DNA of 10,979 nucleotides from Albidovulum sp. (GCA_030837785.1 JAUQYA010000021.1:1-10979); one strand, 5' to 3'; positions 1 to 6,868 are shown, counted from the stretch's first letter. Made by a program: numbers and translations. The notes: generated by a model from the sequence alone, not told the origin.

Positions 1-363
1 GCCGCCGAACTTGGTGAAGTAGCTGCGCACGTTCGACGCGGTGCGGTTGAGGTTGTCGGTCATCGCCTCGACGATGATGGCGATGCCGTTCGGCCCGTAG
101 CCCTCGTAGCGGATTTCCGTGTAGTCCGCCGCATCGCCGCCCAGCGACTTCTTGATCGCGCGTTCGATCACGTCCTTCGGGCAGGACACGGCCTTGGCCG
201 CCTTCACGGCGAGGCGCAGGCGCGGGTTCTTGTCGGGGTCGGGGTCGCCCATCTTCGCCGCGACCGTGATTTCCTTGGCAAGTTTGGAAAACAGCTTCGA
301 CCGGGCGGCGTCCTGCCGGCCCTTGCGATGCTGGATGTTGGCCCATTTGGAATGGCCGGCCAT
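1..363 (-). CDS. yebC: YebC/PmpR family protein, N-terminal half (partial)
   Basis: The visible 121 residues are the N-terminal half of a YebC/PmpR family protein; the family is usually about 245 residues, so the C-terminal half lies beyond base 1. It begins MAGHSKWANIQHRKGRQDA, the hallmark start of the family, followed by a lysine-rich helix (KLFSKLAKEI), the NPRLRLAVKAAKA segment and CPKDVIERAIKK. The next stretch, YEGYGPNGIAIIVEAMTDNLNRT, is also diagnostic. Family members are cytoplasmic. They have been described both as DNA-binding regulators (PmpR) and as ribosome-associated factors that relieve stalling at difficult peptide motifs, so the exact role here is open. The ATG at 361-363 is chosen because the conserved N-terminus starts exactly there and a GGAGA ribosome site lies about 6 bases upstream. 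The gene follows the SLC13 gene by 83 bases but appears to have its own promoter. Confidence 0.96.
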   Translation of the reverse strand, partial: MAGHSKWANIQHRKGRQDAARSKLFSKLAKEITVAAKMGDPDPDKNPRLRLAVKAAKAVSCPKDVIERAIKKSLGGDAADYTEIRYEGYGPNGIAIIVEAMTDNLNRTASNVRSYFTKFGG

Positions 364-398
364 GATCGTCTCCGTGCGATATCCGCTATGGCGGCCTC

Positions 399-426
399 TA
401 TATGCCAGGGCATACGCGGCCCGCAA
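399..426 (-). promoter_or_regulatory. Candidate yebC promoter
   Basis: On the minus strand a TTGCGG box (421-426) and a CATATA box (399-404) are separated by 16 bases, in the 83-base gap between the SLC13 stop and the yebC start. Transcription would begin near 392, giving a leader of about 28 bases that carries a GGAGA ribosome site. The spacer holds a small inverted repeat, TATGC-CAGG-GCATA (401-414). This is a match to sigma-70-type spacing only; no start site is known. Confidence 0.5.
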
Positions 427-446
427 GGCGCCGCATCCCGCCGCTG

Positions 447-2225
447 TCAGACCCCGTAATACCAGGCGATCGCAACGACGGCGGTGACCCCGGTGACGAT
501 GTCGAGCGGGATGCCGAGGCGCATGAAGTCGGAGAAGCGGTAGCCGCCGGGGCCGTAGACCATCATGTGCGTCTGATAGCCGATCGGGGTGGCGAAGGCG
601 ACCGAGGCCGAGAACATCACCGCCACCGCGAAGGGCCGCGGATCGAGCCCGAGCGTGACCGCCAGTTGCATGGCGATCGGCGTGAAGATCACCGCGACGG
701 CGTTGTTCGACAGGAACTCGGTCATGACGAGACCGAGGAAATAGACCGCGGCCAGCGCCAGGAACGGCGGCAGGTCGCGCAGGAGGGGCGCGATGGCGTC
801 GACGATCAACTTGACCGCGCCGGCATTGTCGAGCCCCTCGCCCACCGCGAGCATGGCGAAGATCATGGCGATGAGCCGGCCGTCCACCATGCCGAAGGCT
901 TCGTCCGCGTCGATCGACCGGGTGAGCAGAAGCACCGTCACCGCGAGCATCGACAGCACGAGGATCGGCGCCACGTCGAGTGCGGACAGCACCACCACCG
1001 CCAGCAGGCAGCCGATGGCGATCGGCATGTGGCCGCGCCGGAAGGCGCGCGCCGAGGGGCGGGTAATGTTGACGAGGTCGACATCGGCAGCCAGCCGCGA
1101 AATGTCCTCGGCGGCGCCTTCCAGAAGCAGCGTGTCGCCGACATAAACCACCAGATCGTCGAGCTGGCGGCCGATGTTCTGGTTGCGCCGGTGGGCCGCC
1201 AGCACATAGATGCCGTAGCGCCGCCTCAGGCGCAATTCGCCCAGCGACCGGCCGATCAGCCGGCAGCCTGGGGTGATCAGCACCTCGACCGTCTCGGTCT
1301 CCACCGACGACAGCTTGTCGACCAGCCGCACATCCTTGCGCTGCTGGAGATGGAGGATTTCGGCCATCTCGGTGCGCAGCACGACGCGGTCGCCGGCCGC
1401 CAGATCGACATTTCCCAGATCACGGCGGAGCGAGGCGTCGCCGCGCAGCACGTCGATCACCCGCACGCCTTCGGGGCGGAACACCTCCACCTCCAGCACC
1501 TTGCGGCCGATCAGGCCGGAATCCTCGGGCACCGCGACCTCGGTGAAGAACTTGATCTTGCGCCGGTCGCTCAGGAACTCGCCCATCGAGTGCCGGTCGG
1601 GCACGAGGCGGCGGGCGAAGAGCGCCATGAAGGCCCCCCCCGCCAGCGTCACCGCGATGCCGATGGGCGCGATCTCGAAGATCGGGAAATGCGCGCCGCC
1701 CTCCTTCTGGACGACGCCGTCGACGAGGATGTTGGTCGATGTGCCGATCAGCGTGATCATGCCGCCAAGGATGGTGAAATGCGACAGCGGCATCAGGAAC
1801 CGTGAGGCCGAGACCTTCAGCCGCGCGGCAAGCTGGATGAAGATCGGGATCATCACCGCCACCACGGGCGTGTTGTTCATGAACGCCGAGGCGACGACCA
1901 CGAACATGAACAGCAGCACCACGGTCAGGGTCGGATGGGTGTCGACGCGCGATTCGACGATGCGCGACATTTCCTCCAGCGTGCCGGTCCTCAGCATCGC
2001 GCCCATGATCAGGAACATGAAGACGATGGTCCAGGGCGCCGAGTTCGACAGCGTCTGGGTGGCTTCGGCGACCGGCAGGAGGCCGAGCACGATCATCAAC
2101 GCGGCGCCGCCCATCGCGACCACTTCGGGGGCGATGGTCTCGCGCAGGAACAGCGCGAACATGCCCGCGACGATGGCAAGCGCCAGGTACGCCTCGTAGG
2201 GCTGTGCAATCGTGAAGCCTAGCAT
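447..2225 (-). CDS. SLC13 (DASS)-type transporter with two internal RCK_C domains
   Basis: This 592-residue inner-membrane protein is a secondary carrier of the SLC13/divalent anion:Na+ symporter type; its substrate cannot be read from sequence. A first membrane half (about residues 10-205) carries FMNNTPVVAVMIP near 116-128 and GTSTNI at 161-166, the family's helix-hairpin signature. Two soluble TrkA_C/RCK_C domains follow (about 225-295 and 310-388; cores GLIGRKVLEV and RLIGRSLGEL), each ending in a GDR/GDT-type strand. The second membrane half (about 400-590) contains EFLSNNAVAV at 503-512 and FATPIGYQTHMMVYGPGGY near 544-562. The start is ATG 2223-2225, 5 bases from a GGGAG ribosome site; an ATG immediately before it (2226-2228) is the alternative. 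An in-frame TTG at 2282 overlaps the upstream gene by 14 bases but has no ribosome site. The spacing of about 40 bases after the EamA gene suggests one operon. Confidence 0.9.
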   Translation of the reverse strand: MLGFTIAQPYEAYLALAIVAGMFALFLRETIAPEVVAMGGAALMIVLGLLPVAEATQTLSNSAPWTIVFMFLIMGAMLRTGTLEEMSRIVESRVDTHPTLTVVLLFMFVVVASAFMNNTPVVAVMIPIFIQLAARLKVSASRFLMPLSHFTILGGMITLIGTSTNILVDGVVQKEGGAHFPIFEIAPIGIAVTLAGGAFMALFARRLVPDRHSMGEFLSDRRKIKFFTEVAVPEDSGLIGRKVLEVEVFRPEGVRVIDVLRGDASLRRDLGNVDLAAGDRVVLRTEMAEILHLQQRKDVRLVDKLSSVETETVEVLITPGCRLIGRSLGELRLRRRYGIYVLAAHRRNQNIGRQLDDLVVYVGDTLLLEGAAEDISRLAADVDLVNITRPSARAFRRGHMPIAIGCLLAVVVLSALDVAPILVLSMLAVTVLLLTRSIDADEAFGMVDGRLIAMIFAMLAVGEGLDNAGAVKLIVDAIAPLLRDLPPFLALAAVYFLGLVMTEFLSNNAVAVIFTPIAMQLAVTLGLDPRPFAVAVMFSASVAFATPIGYQTHMMVYGPGGYRFSDFMRLGIPLDIVTGVTAVVAIAWYYGV

Positions 2226-2228
2226 CAT

Positions 2229-2235
2229 CTCTCCC
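2229..2235 (-). promoter_or_regulatory. Ribosome site deciding the SLC13 start
   Basis: Read on the minus strand, GGGAGAG is followed directly by two consecutive ATG codons. Spacing from GGGAG is 2 bases to the first ATG and 5 to the second, so the second (2223-2225) is the better start. This argues against the longer open frame starting at TTG 2282. Confidence 0.65.
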
Positions 2236-2268
2236 GAACGGCCGCCGCTGGCAGGGATAAGGGCACAG

Positions 2269-3174
2269 TCACGCCCGATCAAGCTGCAGTTGCGGGGCCC
2301 GGCGCGGACGGACGAGCAGAAGTCCCGCGAACATCACCGGCACCGCCGCCCAGATCCACGGGCTGAACCGTTCGCCAAGAAGCAGCATCGCCCAGCCAAG
2401 GCCCGCGGCGGTGACGATGTAGGAGGTCTGCGAGGCAAAGACCGCCCCGGTCCGCGCGGCGAGCCAGACATAGGTGGCGTAAAGGATCGCGTGGATGGTG
2501 GACGACCCGATCAGCGCCAGTTCCGCCTTGCCATAGGGCGGCAGCGGGCTGATCCAGTGCCCCGCCCCGATCATCAGGGGAAACGCCATGAGCGCGCCCA
2601 CGGCCGAGGCGGCGAACATCGCCTGCACCGGGTCGAGCCCCGCCGTCCCCCAGCGCGCGACGATATTGGCCTCGGCCGCATAGCAGGCGGGTCCGACCAG
2701 CGCGATCGGCAGCCACGCGGCCATCGCCGGGTCGGGCAGGCTCGCCTTTGGCAGGCCGATCATCGCCACCCCCGCCGCGCCGCAGGCCAGCCCCAGAAGC
2801 CTGCGCGCGCTGAACCGGTCCTGACCGAGCGCCAGCGCGATCGGAAAGGCGATGAGCGGCACGGTCGAGATCAGGATCGACATCACCCCCGCCGGCAGGT
2901 GGCGGACCGACAGGTAGAAGGTCGAGTTCGGGACCAGCGTGCCGACGACGGCGATCAGGGCGGCAAAGCGCAGCGCCCGGCCGGTCAGGGGGAACCGCCC
3001 GCCGCGCAGCCAGACGAAGCCGCCCAGAACCAGCGCGCCGATGACCAGTTGCCAGAAGATCAGGCCGAAATGCCCGTGCCCGGTCGAGGTCGCGATCTTG
3101 CCGAGCGGCTGGGTCGTTCCCCATCCGATCCCGAGCATCACCAGAACCGCGACATGGCGGACCCGGTCGCTCAA
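2269..3174 (-). CDS. EamA-type DMT-superfamily transporter
   Basis: The product is a 301-residue, strongly hydrophobic protein of drug/metabolite transporter size and layout: two EamA repeats of about five membrane helices each (about residues 6-135 and 150-290). Supporting signs are the first helix MLGIGWGTTQPLGKIA, the PNSTFYLSVRHLPAGVMSIL segment closing the first repeat (LSVRHLPAG replacing the common AL.Y.PAG), and TGAVFASQTSYIVTAAGLGWAMLLLGE with the family's conserved LGE near the end of the second repeat. The substrate is unknown; members export amino acids, metabolites or drugs. The likely start is TTG 3172-3174, which overlaps the ymdB stop in a TTGA and has a GGAAAG ribosome site 8 bases upstream; the next in-frame ATG lies inside the first helix. 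The overlap predicts translational coupling to ymdB. A long frame in another register (2279-3460) is arginine-rich and not credible. Confidence 0.87.
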   Translation of the reverse strand: MSDRVRHVAVLVMLGIGWGTTQPLGKIATSTGHGHFGLIFWQLVIGALVLGGFVWLRGGRFPLTGRALRFAALIAVVGTLVPNSTFYLSVRHLPAGVMSILISTVPLIAFPIALALGQDRFSARRLLGLACGAAGVAMIGLPKASLPDPAMAAWLPIALVGPACYAAEANIVARWGTAGLDPVQAMFAASAVGALMAFPLMIGAGHWISPLPPYGKAELALIGSSTIHAILYATYVWLAARTGAVFASQTSYIVTAAGLGWAMLLLGERFSPWIWAAVPVMFAGLLLVRPRRAPQLQLDRA

Positions 3175-3983
3175 GGCACGGCGCTTTCCAGGCGGCCGCC
3201 CACCCGCACCATCCGCACGCGCGTGGCAAGGCCGGTCCGGTCGTCGGTTTCCACCAGCGTGCCGCAGAGCGTCGCCTCGCCCGCCGCCGGGCTGAAGCGC
3301 TCCTTCCCCATGCCGGTGACGAAACGGCGCATCGGTTCGAGCTTGTCCATGCCGATGATCGAGTTGTAGTCGCCGCACATGCCCGCGTCGGACTGGAAGG
3401 CGGTGCCGCCCGGCAGGATCTGGACGTCGGCCGTGGGCACATGGGTATGGGTGCCGACAACGAGGCTCGCCCGGCCGTCGCACCAGTGGCCCATGCCCAT
3501 CTTCTCGCTCGTCGCCTCGCAATGGATGTCGATCAGCGCGGCCTGGACCGCGCCACCCAGGGGATGGGCGCGCAGCACCGCGTCCACCGCCGAGAACGGA
3601 TCGTCGAAGGGCCGCTTCATGAAGACCTGGCCCAGCGCCTGTGCCACCAGCACCTTGCGCCCGCCGGGGCCGGCGAACACCCGCGCGCCCCTGCCCGGCG
3701 CGGTCCTGGCGTAGTTCAGCGGCCTGAGGATGCGCGGTTCGGTCTCGATGAAGGACAGCATCTCCTTCTGGTCGAAGGCATGGTCGCCCAGTGTCAGGCA
3801 ATCGGCGCCGGCGGCGAGAAGCTCGCGCGCGTGGTCGGGCGAAAGCCCCACGCCCGAAGTCGCGTTTTCGCCATTGATCACGACGAAGTCGAGCGCCCAG
3901 TCGGCGCGCAGCCCCGGCAGCCGCGCCGCCACCGCCGAGCGCCCCGCCCGCCCCATGACATCGCCGAGAAACAGCATCCGCAT
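3171..3983 (-). CDS. ymdB: YmdB-type metallophosphoesterase (TIGR00282 family)
   Basis: The 270-residue product is a complete calcineurin-like phosphoesterase of the TIGR00282/YmdB family, whose Bacillus member hydrolyses 2',3'-cyclic nucleotides. It is predicted cytoplasmic. Dimetal-site motifs appear in order: FLGDVMG with D8, INGEN with N37 and E39-N40, LGDHAFDQ at 65-72, DIHCEATSEK at 152-161 and GTHTHVPTAD at 177-186, followed by the conserved DAGMCGDYNSIIGM. The GNH of most family members reads G-D-H here (D67); aspartate can also bind metal, so activity is not excluded. The ATG at 3981-3983 fits the family N-terminus (M[RK][IM]LFLGD). The candidate promoter lies so close that the mRNA may be leaderless. 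The stop overlaps the TTG start of the EamA gene. It is divergent from the VPLPA-CTERM gene, and its role in this organism is inferred from the family only. Confidence 0.93.
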   Translation of the reverse strand: MRMLFLGDVMGRAGRSAVAARLPGLRADWALDFVVINGENATSGVGLSPDHARELLAAGADCLTLGDHAFDQKEMLSFIETEPRILRPLNYARTAPGRGARVFAGPGGRKVLVAQALGQVFMKRPFDDPFSAVDAVLRAHPLGGAVQAALIDIHCEATSEKMGMGHWCDGRASLVVGTHTHVPTADVQILPGGTAFQSDAGMCGDYNSIIGMDKLEPMRRFVTGMGKERFSPAAGEATLCGTLVETDDRTGLATRVRMVRVGGRLESAVP

Positions 3984-3990
3984 GTGCCCT

Positions 3991-4018
3991 GCCTAGTCGC
4001 GCCGCGGCGCGAGGGCAA
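3991..4018 (-). promoter_or_regulatory. Candidate ymdB operon promoter with palindromic spacer
   Basis: On the minus strand TTGCCC (4013-4018) and CTAGGC (3991-3996) are 16 bases apart. The 16 spacer bases (3997-4012) form a perfect palindrome, TCGCGCCG followed by CGGCGCGA. A start about 7 bases past the -10 box would fall at 3984-3986, so the ymdB ATG at 3983 would be at or within a few bases of the mRNA 5' end. A weak AGGG lies 3 bases before the ATG. The boxes are directly visible; promoter activity and leaderless translation are inferences. Confidence 0.6.
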
Positions 4019-4029
4019 GCCGGGAGTGC

Positions 4030-4064
4030 GGGCCTGTGAGGGCCGATGCGGGAACCCTCAGCCC
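4030..4064. repeat. Bulged hairpin between the divergent ymdB and VPLPA promoters
   Basis: GGGC (4030-4033) pairs with GCCC (4061-4064), and TGAGGG (4037-4042) pairs with CCCTCA (4055-4060). This leaves a three-base CTG bulge (4034-4036) and a 12-base loop. The element lies between the -35 boxes of the two divergent promoters and so upstream of both. No T-run follows on either strand, so it does not look like a terminator. It could be an operator or part of an unannotated small RNA, or may have no function. Confidence 0.4.
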
Positions 4065-4121
4065 CGCGCGTGTCTCTTTGGCCGCAGTTCCGCCCCAATT
4101 GCCACATTTTCGCCGGAATCG

Positions 4122-4150
4122 TTGACGCCGAGGGAAACGGGACGCTAGGT
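4122..4150 (+). promoter_or_regulatory. Candidate promoter of the VPLPA-CTERM gene
   Basis: TTGACG (4122-4127) and CTAGGT (4145-4150) are separated by 17 bases, the best-looking promoter in the window. The start would fall near 4157, leaving a leader of about 24 bases with an AAGGG ribosome site before ATG 4181. This rules against the longer in-frame start at 4046, which lies upstream of the promoter. Confidence 0.7.
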
Positions 4151-4180
4151 TCGGTCGAAGGTTGGGGTGAAGGGTGCGTC

Positions 4181-4843
4181 ATGGCGTATGAGACCAGCAG
4201 GGCAGCGGTTCTTTCGGCAATTCTCGGCTTTGCCGGGCTGGCAGGCGCCGCCTCGGCAACGACGGTGGGTTTCGGCGCGGTCGACGACTACGACACGGCG
4301 ATGATGAACGGCACCTGGGGCCTGCCCTACAGTGAGGCCGGCTTCACCGTGACGCCCAACGATTGGGGCATCGTCGCGAGCGAGAACCGCGGGGGCCATG
4401 CGCATCTGGACGATTCCGGCACGGACTACGCCAGCAGCCTGACCTTCACGGCGGGAACCGTCTTCGACGTCCTCAGCTTCACCTTCGAATCGCTCGGCTT
4501 CGATTTCCTCGACGAACAGCGCAAGGTGGTGGGGAACATCCTTCTGACCGGCTTCCTGAACGGTCAGCAGGTCGTGCGCGACCATGTGACGATGTCGCCG
4601 GTTGCCGGCGCGGTCCAGACCATCACGCTCGACGCGGCGTTCCGCGGGCTCGATACCTTCGTGATCGAGATCCTCTATCCCCTGAACGGCCGGAACTGCG
4701 GCGCGCCCTGCGGTCATATCAACCTGGACGAGGTCGTGTTCAGCGACATCCCGGTCGCGCCGGTGCCGCTGCCGGCCTCGGGGCTTCTCCTCGGCGCGGG
4801 CGCGCTCGGCCTTGCCGCTTTCGCACGTCGCCGCAAGGGCTGA
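4181..4843 (+). CDS. Secreted VPLPA-CTERM sorting-domain protein
   Basis: The 220-residue product has a signal peptide (about residues 1-26; cleavage after GAASA) and a C-terminal sorting tag: VPLPA at 195-199, a hydrophobic helix (about 201-214) and ARRRKG at the tail. This is the VPLPA-CTERM variant of PEP-CTERM, common in Rhodobacterales and, from family knowledge, cut by an exosortase (XrtD type) in the inner membrane; no exosortase gene is in this window. The mature part (about 27-190) looks like a beta-sandwich, with alternating strands such as FDVLSFTFESLGFDF, ILLTGFLNGQQVV, TITLDAAFRGLDTFVIEI and HINLDEVVFS. C173 and C177 could form a disulfide. The binding partner or ligand is unknown. 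The start is ATG 4181, preceded by AAGGG and a strong promoter. The gene is divergent from ymdB and ends 36 bases from the convergent cyclo-ligase gene; no clear terminator is visible between them. Confidence 0.9.
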   Translation: MAYETSRAAVLSAILGFAGLAGAASATTVGFGAVDDYDTAMMNGTWGLPYSEAGFTVTPNDWGIVASENRGGHAHLDDSGTDYASSLTFTAGTVFDVLSFTFESLGFDFLDEQRKVVGNILLTGFLNGQQVVRDHVTMSPVAGAVQTITLDAAFRGLDTFVIEILYPLNGRNCGAPCGHINLDEVVFSDIPVAPVPLPASGLLLGAGALGLAAFARRRKG

Positions 4844-4879
4844 CGTCTTCCCCTTCGTGACCCGTGCCGCTCGCGCGGA

Positions 4880-5446
4880 TCATCTGCCGGGGGTGATGAC
4901 CTCGCCTTCCGTCACGATCAGGTCGAGCGGCTGGTCGGTCGGCTCGACCGGAACCTCCGCCATCTCCTGGGCGCCATAGGCAAAGCCGATCGCGGTGACC
5001 GGCCCCAGCGTCCGCAGCCCCTCGAGCGTGCGGTCGTAGAACCCGCCGCCGTAGCCGAGCCGGTAGCCCTTGCGGTCAAAGGCCACCAGCGGCACGACCA
5101 GCACCTCCGGCACGATCCAGTCGCCGGTCTCGGGGATCAGCGCGCCGAAGTCGCCGGCAACCATCCGCGACGCGGGCGTCCAGCGGCGGAACCTCAGGGG
5201 CTGCCCCGGGCCGAGGATCACCGGCACGCCGACCGGGCCTACGTGCGCGGCCATCGCCGGCAGGCAGTCGATCTCGGTCCGCATCGGCATGTAGCCGGCA
5301 AGCGCACGCCCCGCGAAGCGCGCAAGCTCGGCGCGAAGGCGGTCGGCCGCGGCGGGGTTGCGTGCCGCATGCGCCGCCTTGCGGCGGGCGAAGGCGGCGG
5401 CGCGGGCGGCGGCCTTGAGGTCGGTCAGGGTGGCGGCGTCAGTCAT
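4880..5446 (-). CDS. ygfA: 5-formyltetrahydrofolate cyclo-ligase
   Basis: This 188-residue protein, a normal family length, converts 5-formyltetrahydrofolate to 5,10-methenyltetrahydrofolate using ATP. It thereby returns a dead-end folate to one-carbon metabolism in the cytoplasm. The signature segment is VVPLVAFDRKGYRLGYGGGF at 117-136 followed by YDRTL. Other supporting parts are the basic N-terminal helix (KAAARAAAFARRKAAHAAR), the GYMPMRTEIDCLP segment near 51-63, and the AIGFAYGAQEMAEVPVEPTDQPLD region near 152-175. The ATG at 5444-5446 overlaps the mgtE stop in an ATGA, so translation is probably coupled to mgtE and no separate ribosome site is obvious. In bacteria where this gene (also called fau) follows 6S RNA the RNA lies just upstream; here that position is occupied by mgtE. 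Confidence 0.94.
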   Translation of the reverse strand: MTDAATLTDLKAAARAAAFARRKAAHAARNPAAADRLRAELARFAGRALAGYMPMRTEIDCLPAMAAHVGPVGVPVILGPGQPLRFRRWTPASRMVAGDFGALIPETGDWIVPEVLVVPLVAFDRKGYRLGYGGGFYDRTLEGLRTLGPVTAIGFAYGAQEMAEVPVEPTDQPLDLIVTEGEVITPGR

Positions 5447-6828
5447 GTCAGGATCATCGTTGCGAGGCCGAGGAAGGCGAGAAAGCCCATCACGTCGGTA
5501 AGCGTGGTGACGAAGGTGCCCGAGGCCAGCGCGGGGTCAAGCCCGATGCGGTGCAGCACGAGGGGCACGGTGACGCCGCCGAGGCAGGCGACGATCTGGT
5601 TCACCACCATCGCCATCCCCAGCACGAGGCCGATCAGCGGCGAGCCGAAGATCAGCGCCCCGCCCAGCCCCAGCACCAGCGCCAGCGCCAACCCGTTCAG
5701 CAATCCGGCCGCGATCTCGCGCCGGACCACGCGGGCGGCGTTGGAACTGGTCAGGTCGCGGGTGGCGAGCGCCCGCACCGCCACGGCCAGCGCCTGCGTG
5801 CCGGCGATGCCGCCGGTCGAGGCGACGATCGGCATCAGCGCCGCCAGCGCGACGATCCGGGCGATGGTTCCGGTGAACTGCGAGATGACGATCGCCGACA
5901 GCGAGGCGGTGAAGAGGTTGGCGACGAGCCAGGGCAGGCGTTGGCGCACCACGTCGAGAACGCCGTCGGAGACCGAGCTTTCCTCGCTGACGCCGGCGAG
6001 GCGCAGCACGTCCTCCTCGTGCTCCTCGTCAAGCACCACCATCGCGTCGTCGATGGTGATGACGCCGGCAAGCCGGCCGTCCTCGTCCACCACGGGGGCG
6101 GAGATCAGGTGATACTGGTTGAAGGCGTAGGCGACGTCGCCTTCCTCGTCGCGCACGCCGATGCTGCGGAAACTGTCCTCGGTGATTTCGGTGAGCCGTA
6201 CCGCGCGCTTGGACGACAGGAGCTTGCCGAGCGTGACATAGCCCACCGGGTGCCAGCGCGGATCGACCAGGATGACGTGGTAGAACTGGTCGGGCAACTC
6301 CTTGGCATTGCGCAGGAAGTCGATCGCCTCGCCCACCGTCCAGTGCTCGGGCGCGGTCACCACCTCGCGCTGCATGAGGCGGCCGGCGGAATATTCCGGA
6401 TAGGTCAGCGACTGTTCGACGGCGACCCGGTCGCTGACCTCGAGCGCGTCGAGGATGCGTTCCTGCACCGGCTCGCCGAGATCCTCGATGAGATCGACGA
6501 CATCGTCGGAATCGAGCTCGCGCACCGCCTCGGTCAGGACCTCGTGCGGCAGCGCCTCGATCACGTCCTCGCGGATCGCCTCGTCAAGCTCCGACAGGAT
6601 CTCGCCGTCGATCCCCTGTGGCCAGAGACGTACCAGCGCCTGCCGGTCGGCGCCGCCGATCTGTTCCAGCACGTCGGCGATGTCGGCCGCGTGCAGGGGC
6701 TCCATCAGCGCGTCGATGGCGCCGGCGTCTCCCGCCTCGATCGCCTCGCGGAGCGACGGCACGACGCGGGGGTCGAGGCCGTAGTCGTCCTCCTCCCGCC
6801 CGGCTTCGTCTTCCGCCTGCTCGACCAT
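5443..6828 (-). CDS. mgtE: Magnesium transporter MgtE
   Basis: The 461-residue inner-membrane protein is a complete MgtE-family Mg2+ channel/transporter. The domains in order are an acidic N-terminal MgtE_N superhelical domain (about residues 22-130), a pair of CBS domains (about 135-195 and 200-265, including YPEYSAGRLMQREVV and YHLISAPVVDEDGRLAGVITIDD) that act as the intracellular Mg2+ sensor, a connecting helix, and five membrane helices (about 295-460). Pore-region signatures are MPIVASTGGIAGTQ at 332-345 and DPALASGTFVTTLTDVMGF at 431-449, with acidic D431 and D445. The ATG at 6826-6828 is supported by a G-rich ribosome site four bases upstream. It is first in a two-gene unit with the cyclo-ligase gene (ATGA overlap) and divergent from guaD. 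The leader is too short to hold an M-box-type Mg2+ riboswitch. Confidence 0.96.
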   Translation of the reverse strand: MVEQAEDEAGREEDDYGLDPRVVPSLREAIEAGDAGAIDALMEPLHAADIADVLEQIGGADRQALVRLWPQGIDGEILSELDEAIREDVIEALPHEVLTEAVRELDSDDVVDLIEDLGEPVQERILDALEVSDRVAVEQSLTYPEYSAGRLMQREVVTAPEHWTVGEAIDFLRNAKELPDQFYHVILVDPRWHPVGYVTLGKLLSSKRAVRLTEITEDSFRSIGVRDEEGDVAYAFNQYHLISAPVVDEDGRLAGVITIDDAMVVLDEEHEEDVLRLAGVSEESSVSDGVLDVVRQRLPWLVANLFTASLSAIVISQFTGTIARIVALAALMPIVASTGGIAGTQALAVAVRALATRDLTSSNAARVVRREIAAGLLNGLALALVLGLGGALIFGSPLIGLVLGMAMVVNQIVACLGGVTVPLVLHRIGLDPALASGTFVTTLTDVMGFLAFLGLATMILT

Positions 6829-6868
6829 TCCGCCCCCCCGCCCGATTGCCGCGAACTTACCGGATGGA

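Noticed and set aside
402..1805. Long plus-strand open frame of 467 codons over the SLC13 gene
   Set aside because: It is antisense to a well-supported membrane protein, and its translation is an Arg/His/Asp/Gln-rich low-complexity string typical of the opposite strand of GC-rich genes.
2279..3460. Minus-strand frame of 393 codons over the EamA gene
   Set aside because: It is in a different register from the hydrophobic transporter frame and reads as an Arg/Ala/Pro-rich string; the neighbouring register gives a clear ten-helix protein.
4046..4180. Longer start for the VPLPA-CTERM protein
   Set aside because: The extra 45 codons would precede the signal peptide and lie upstream of the TTGACG-17-CTAGGT promoter; ATG 4181 has both a ribosome site and a signal peptide directly after it.
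3984..5450. 6S RNA next to the cyclo-ligase gene
   Set aside because: 6S RNA often neighbours this gene in other bacteria, but here mgtE overlaps its 5' end, only 36 bases lie at its 3' end, and the 3984-4180 gap shows no long closing stem with a central bubble.
5820..5870. MgtE pore motif reading GGIAGTQ instead of the GGN-type form
   Set aside because: Isoleucine at this place is, as I recall, common in proteobacterial MgtE proteins, and the acidic pore residues are kept, so it is not evidence of altered function.
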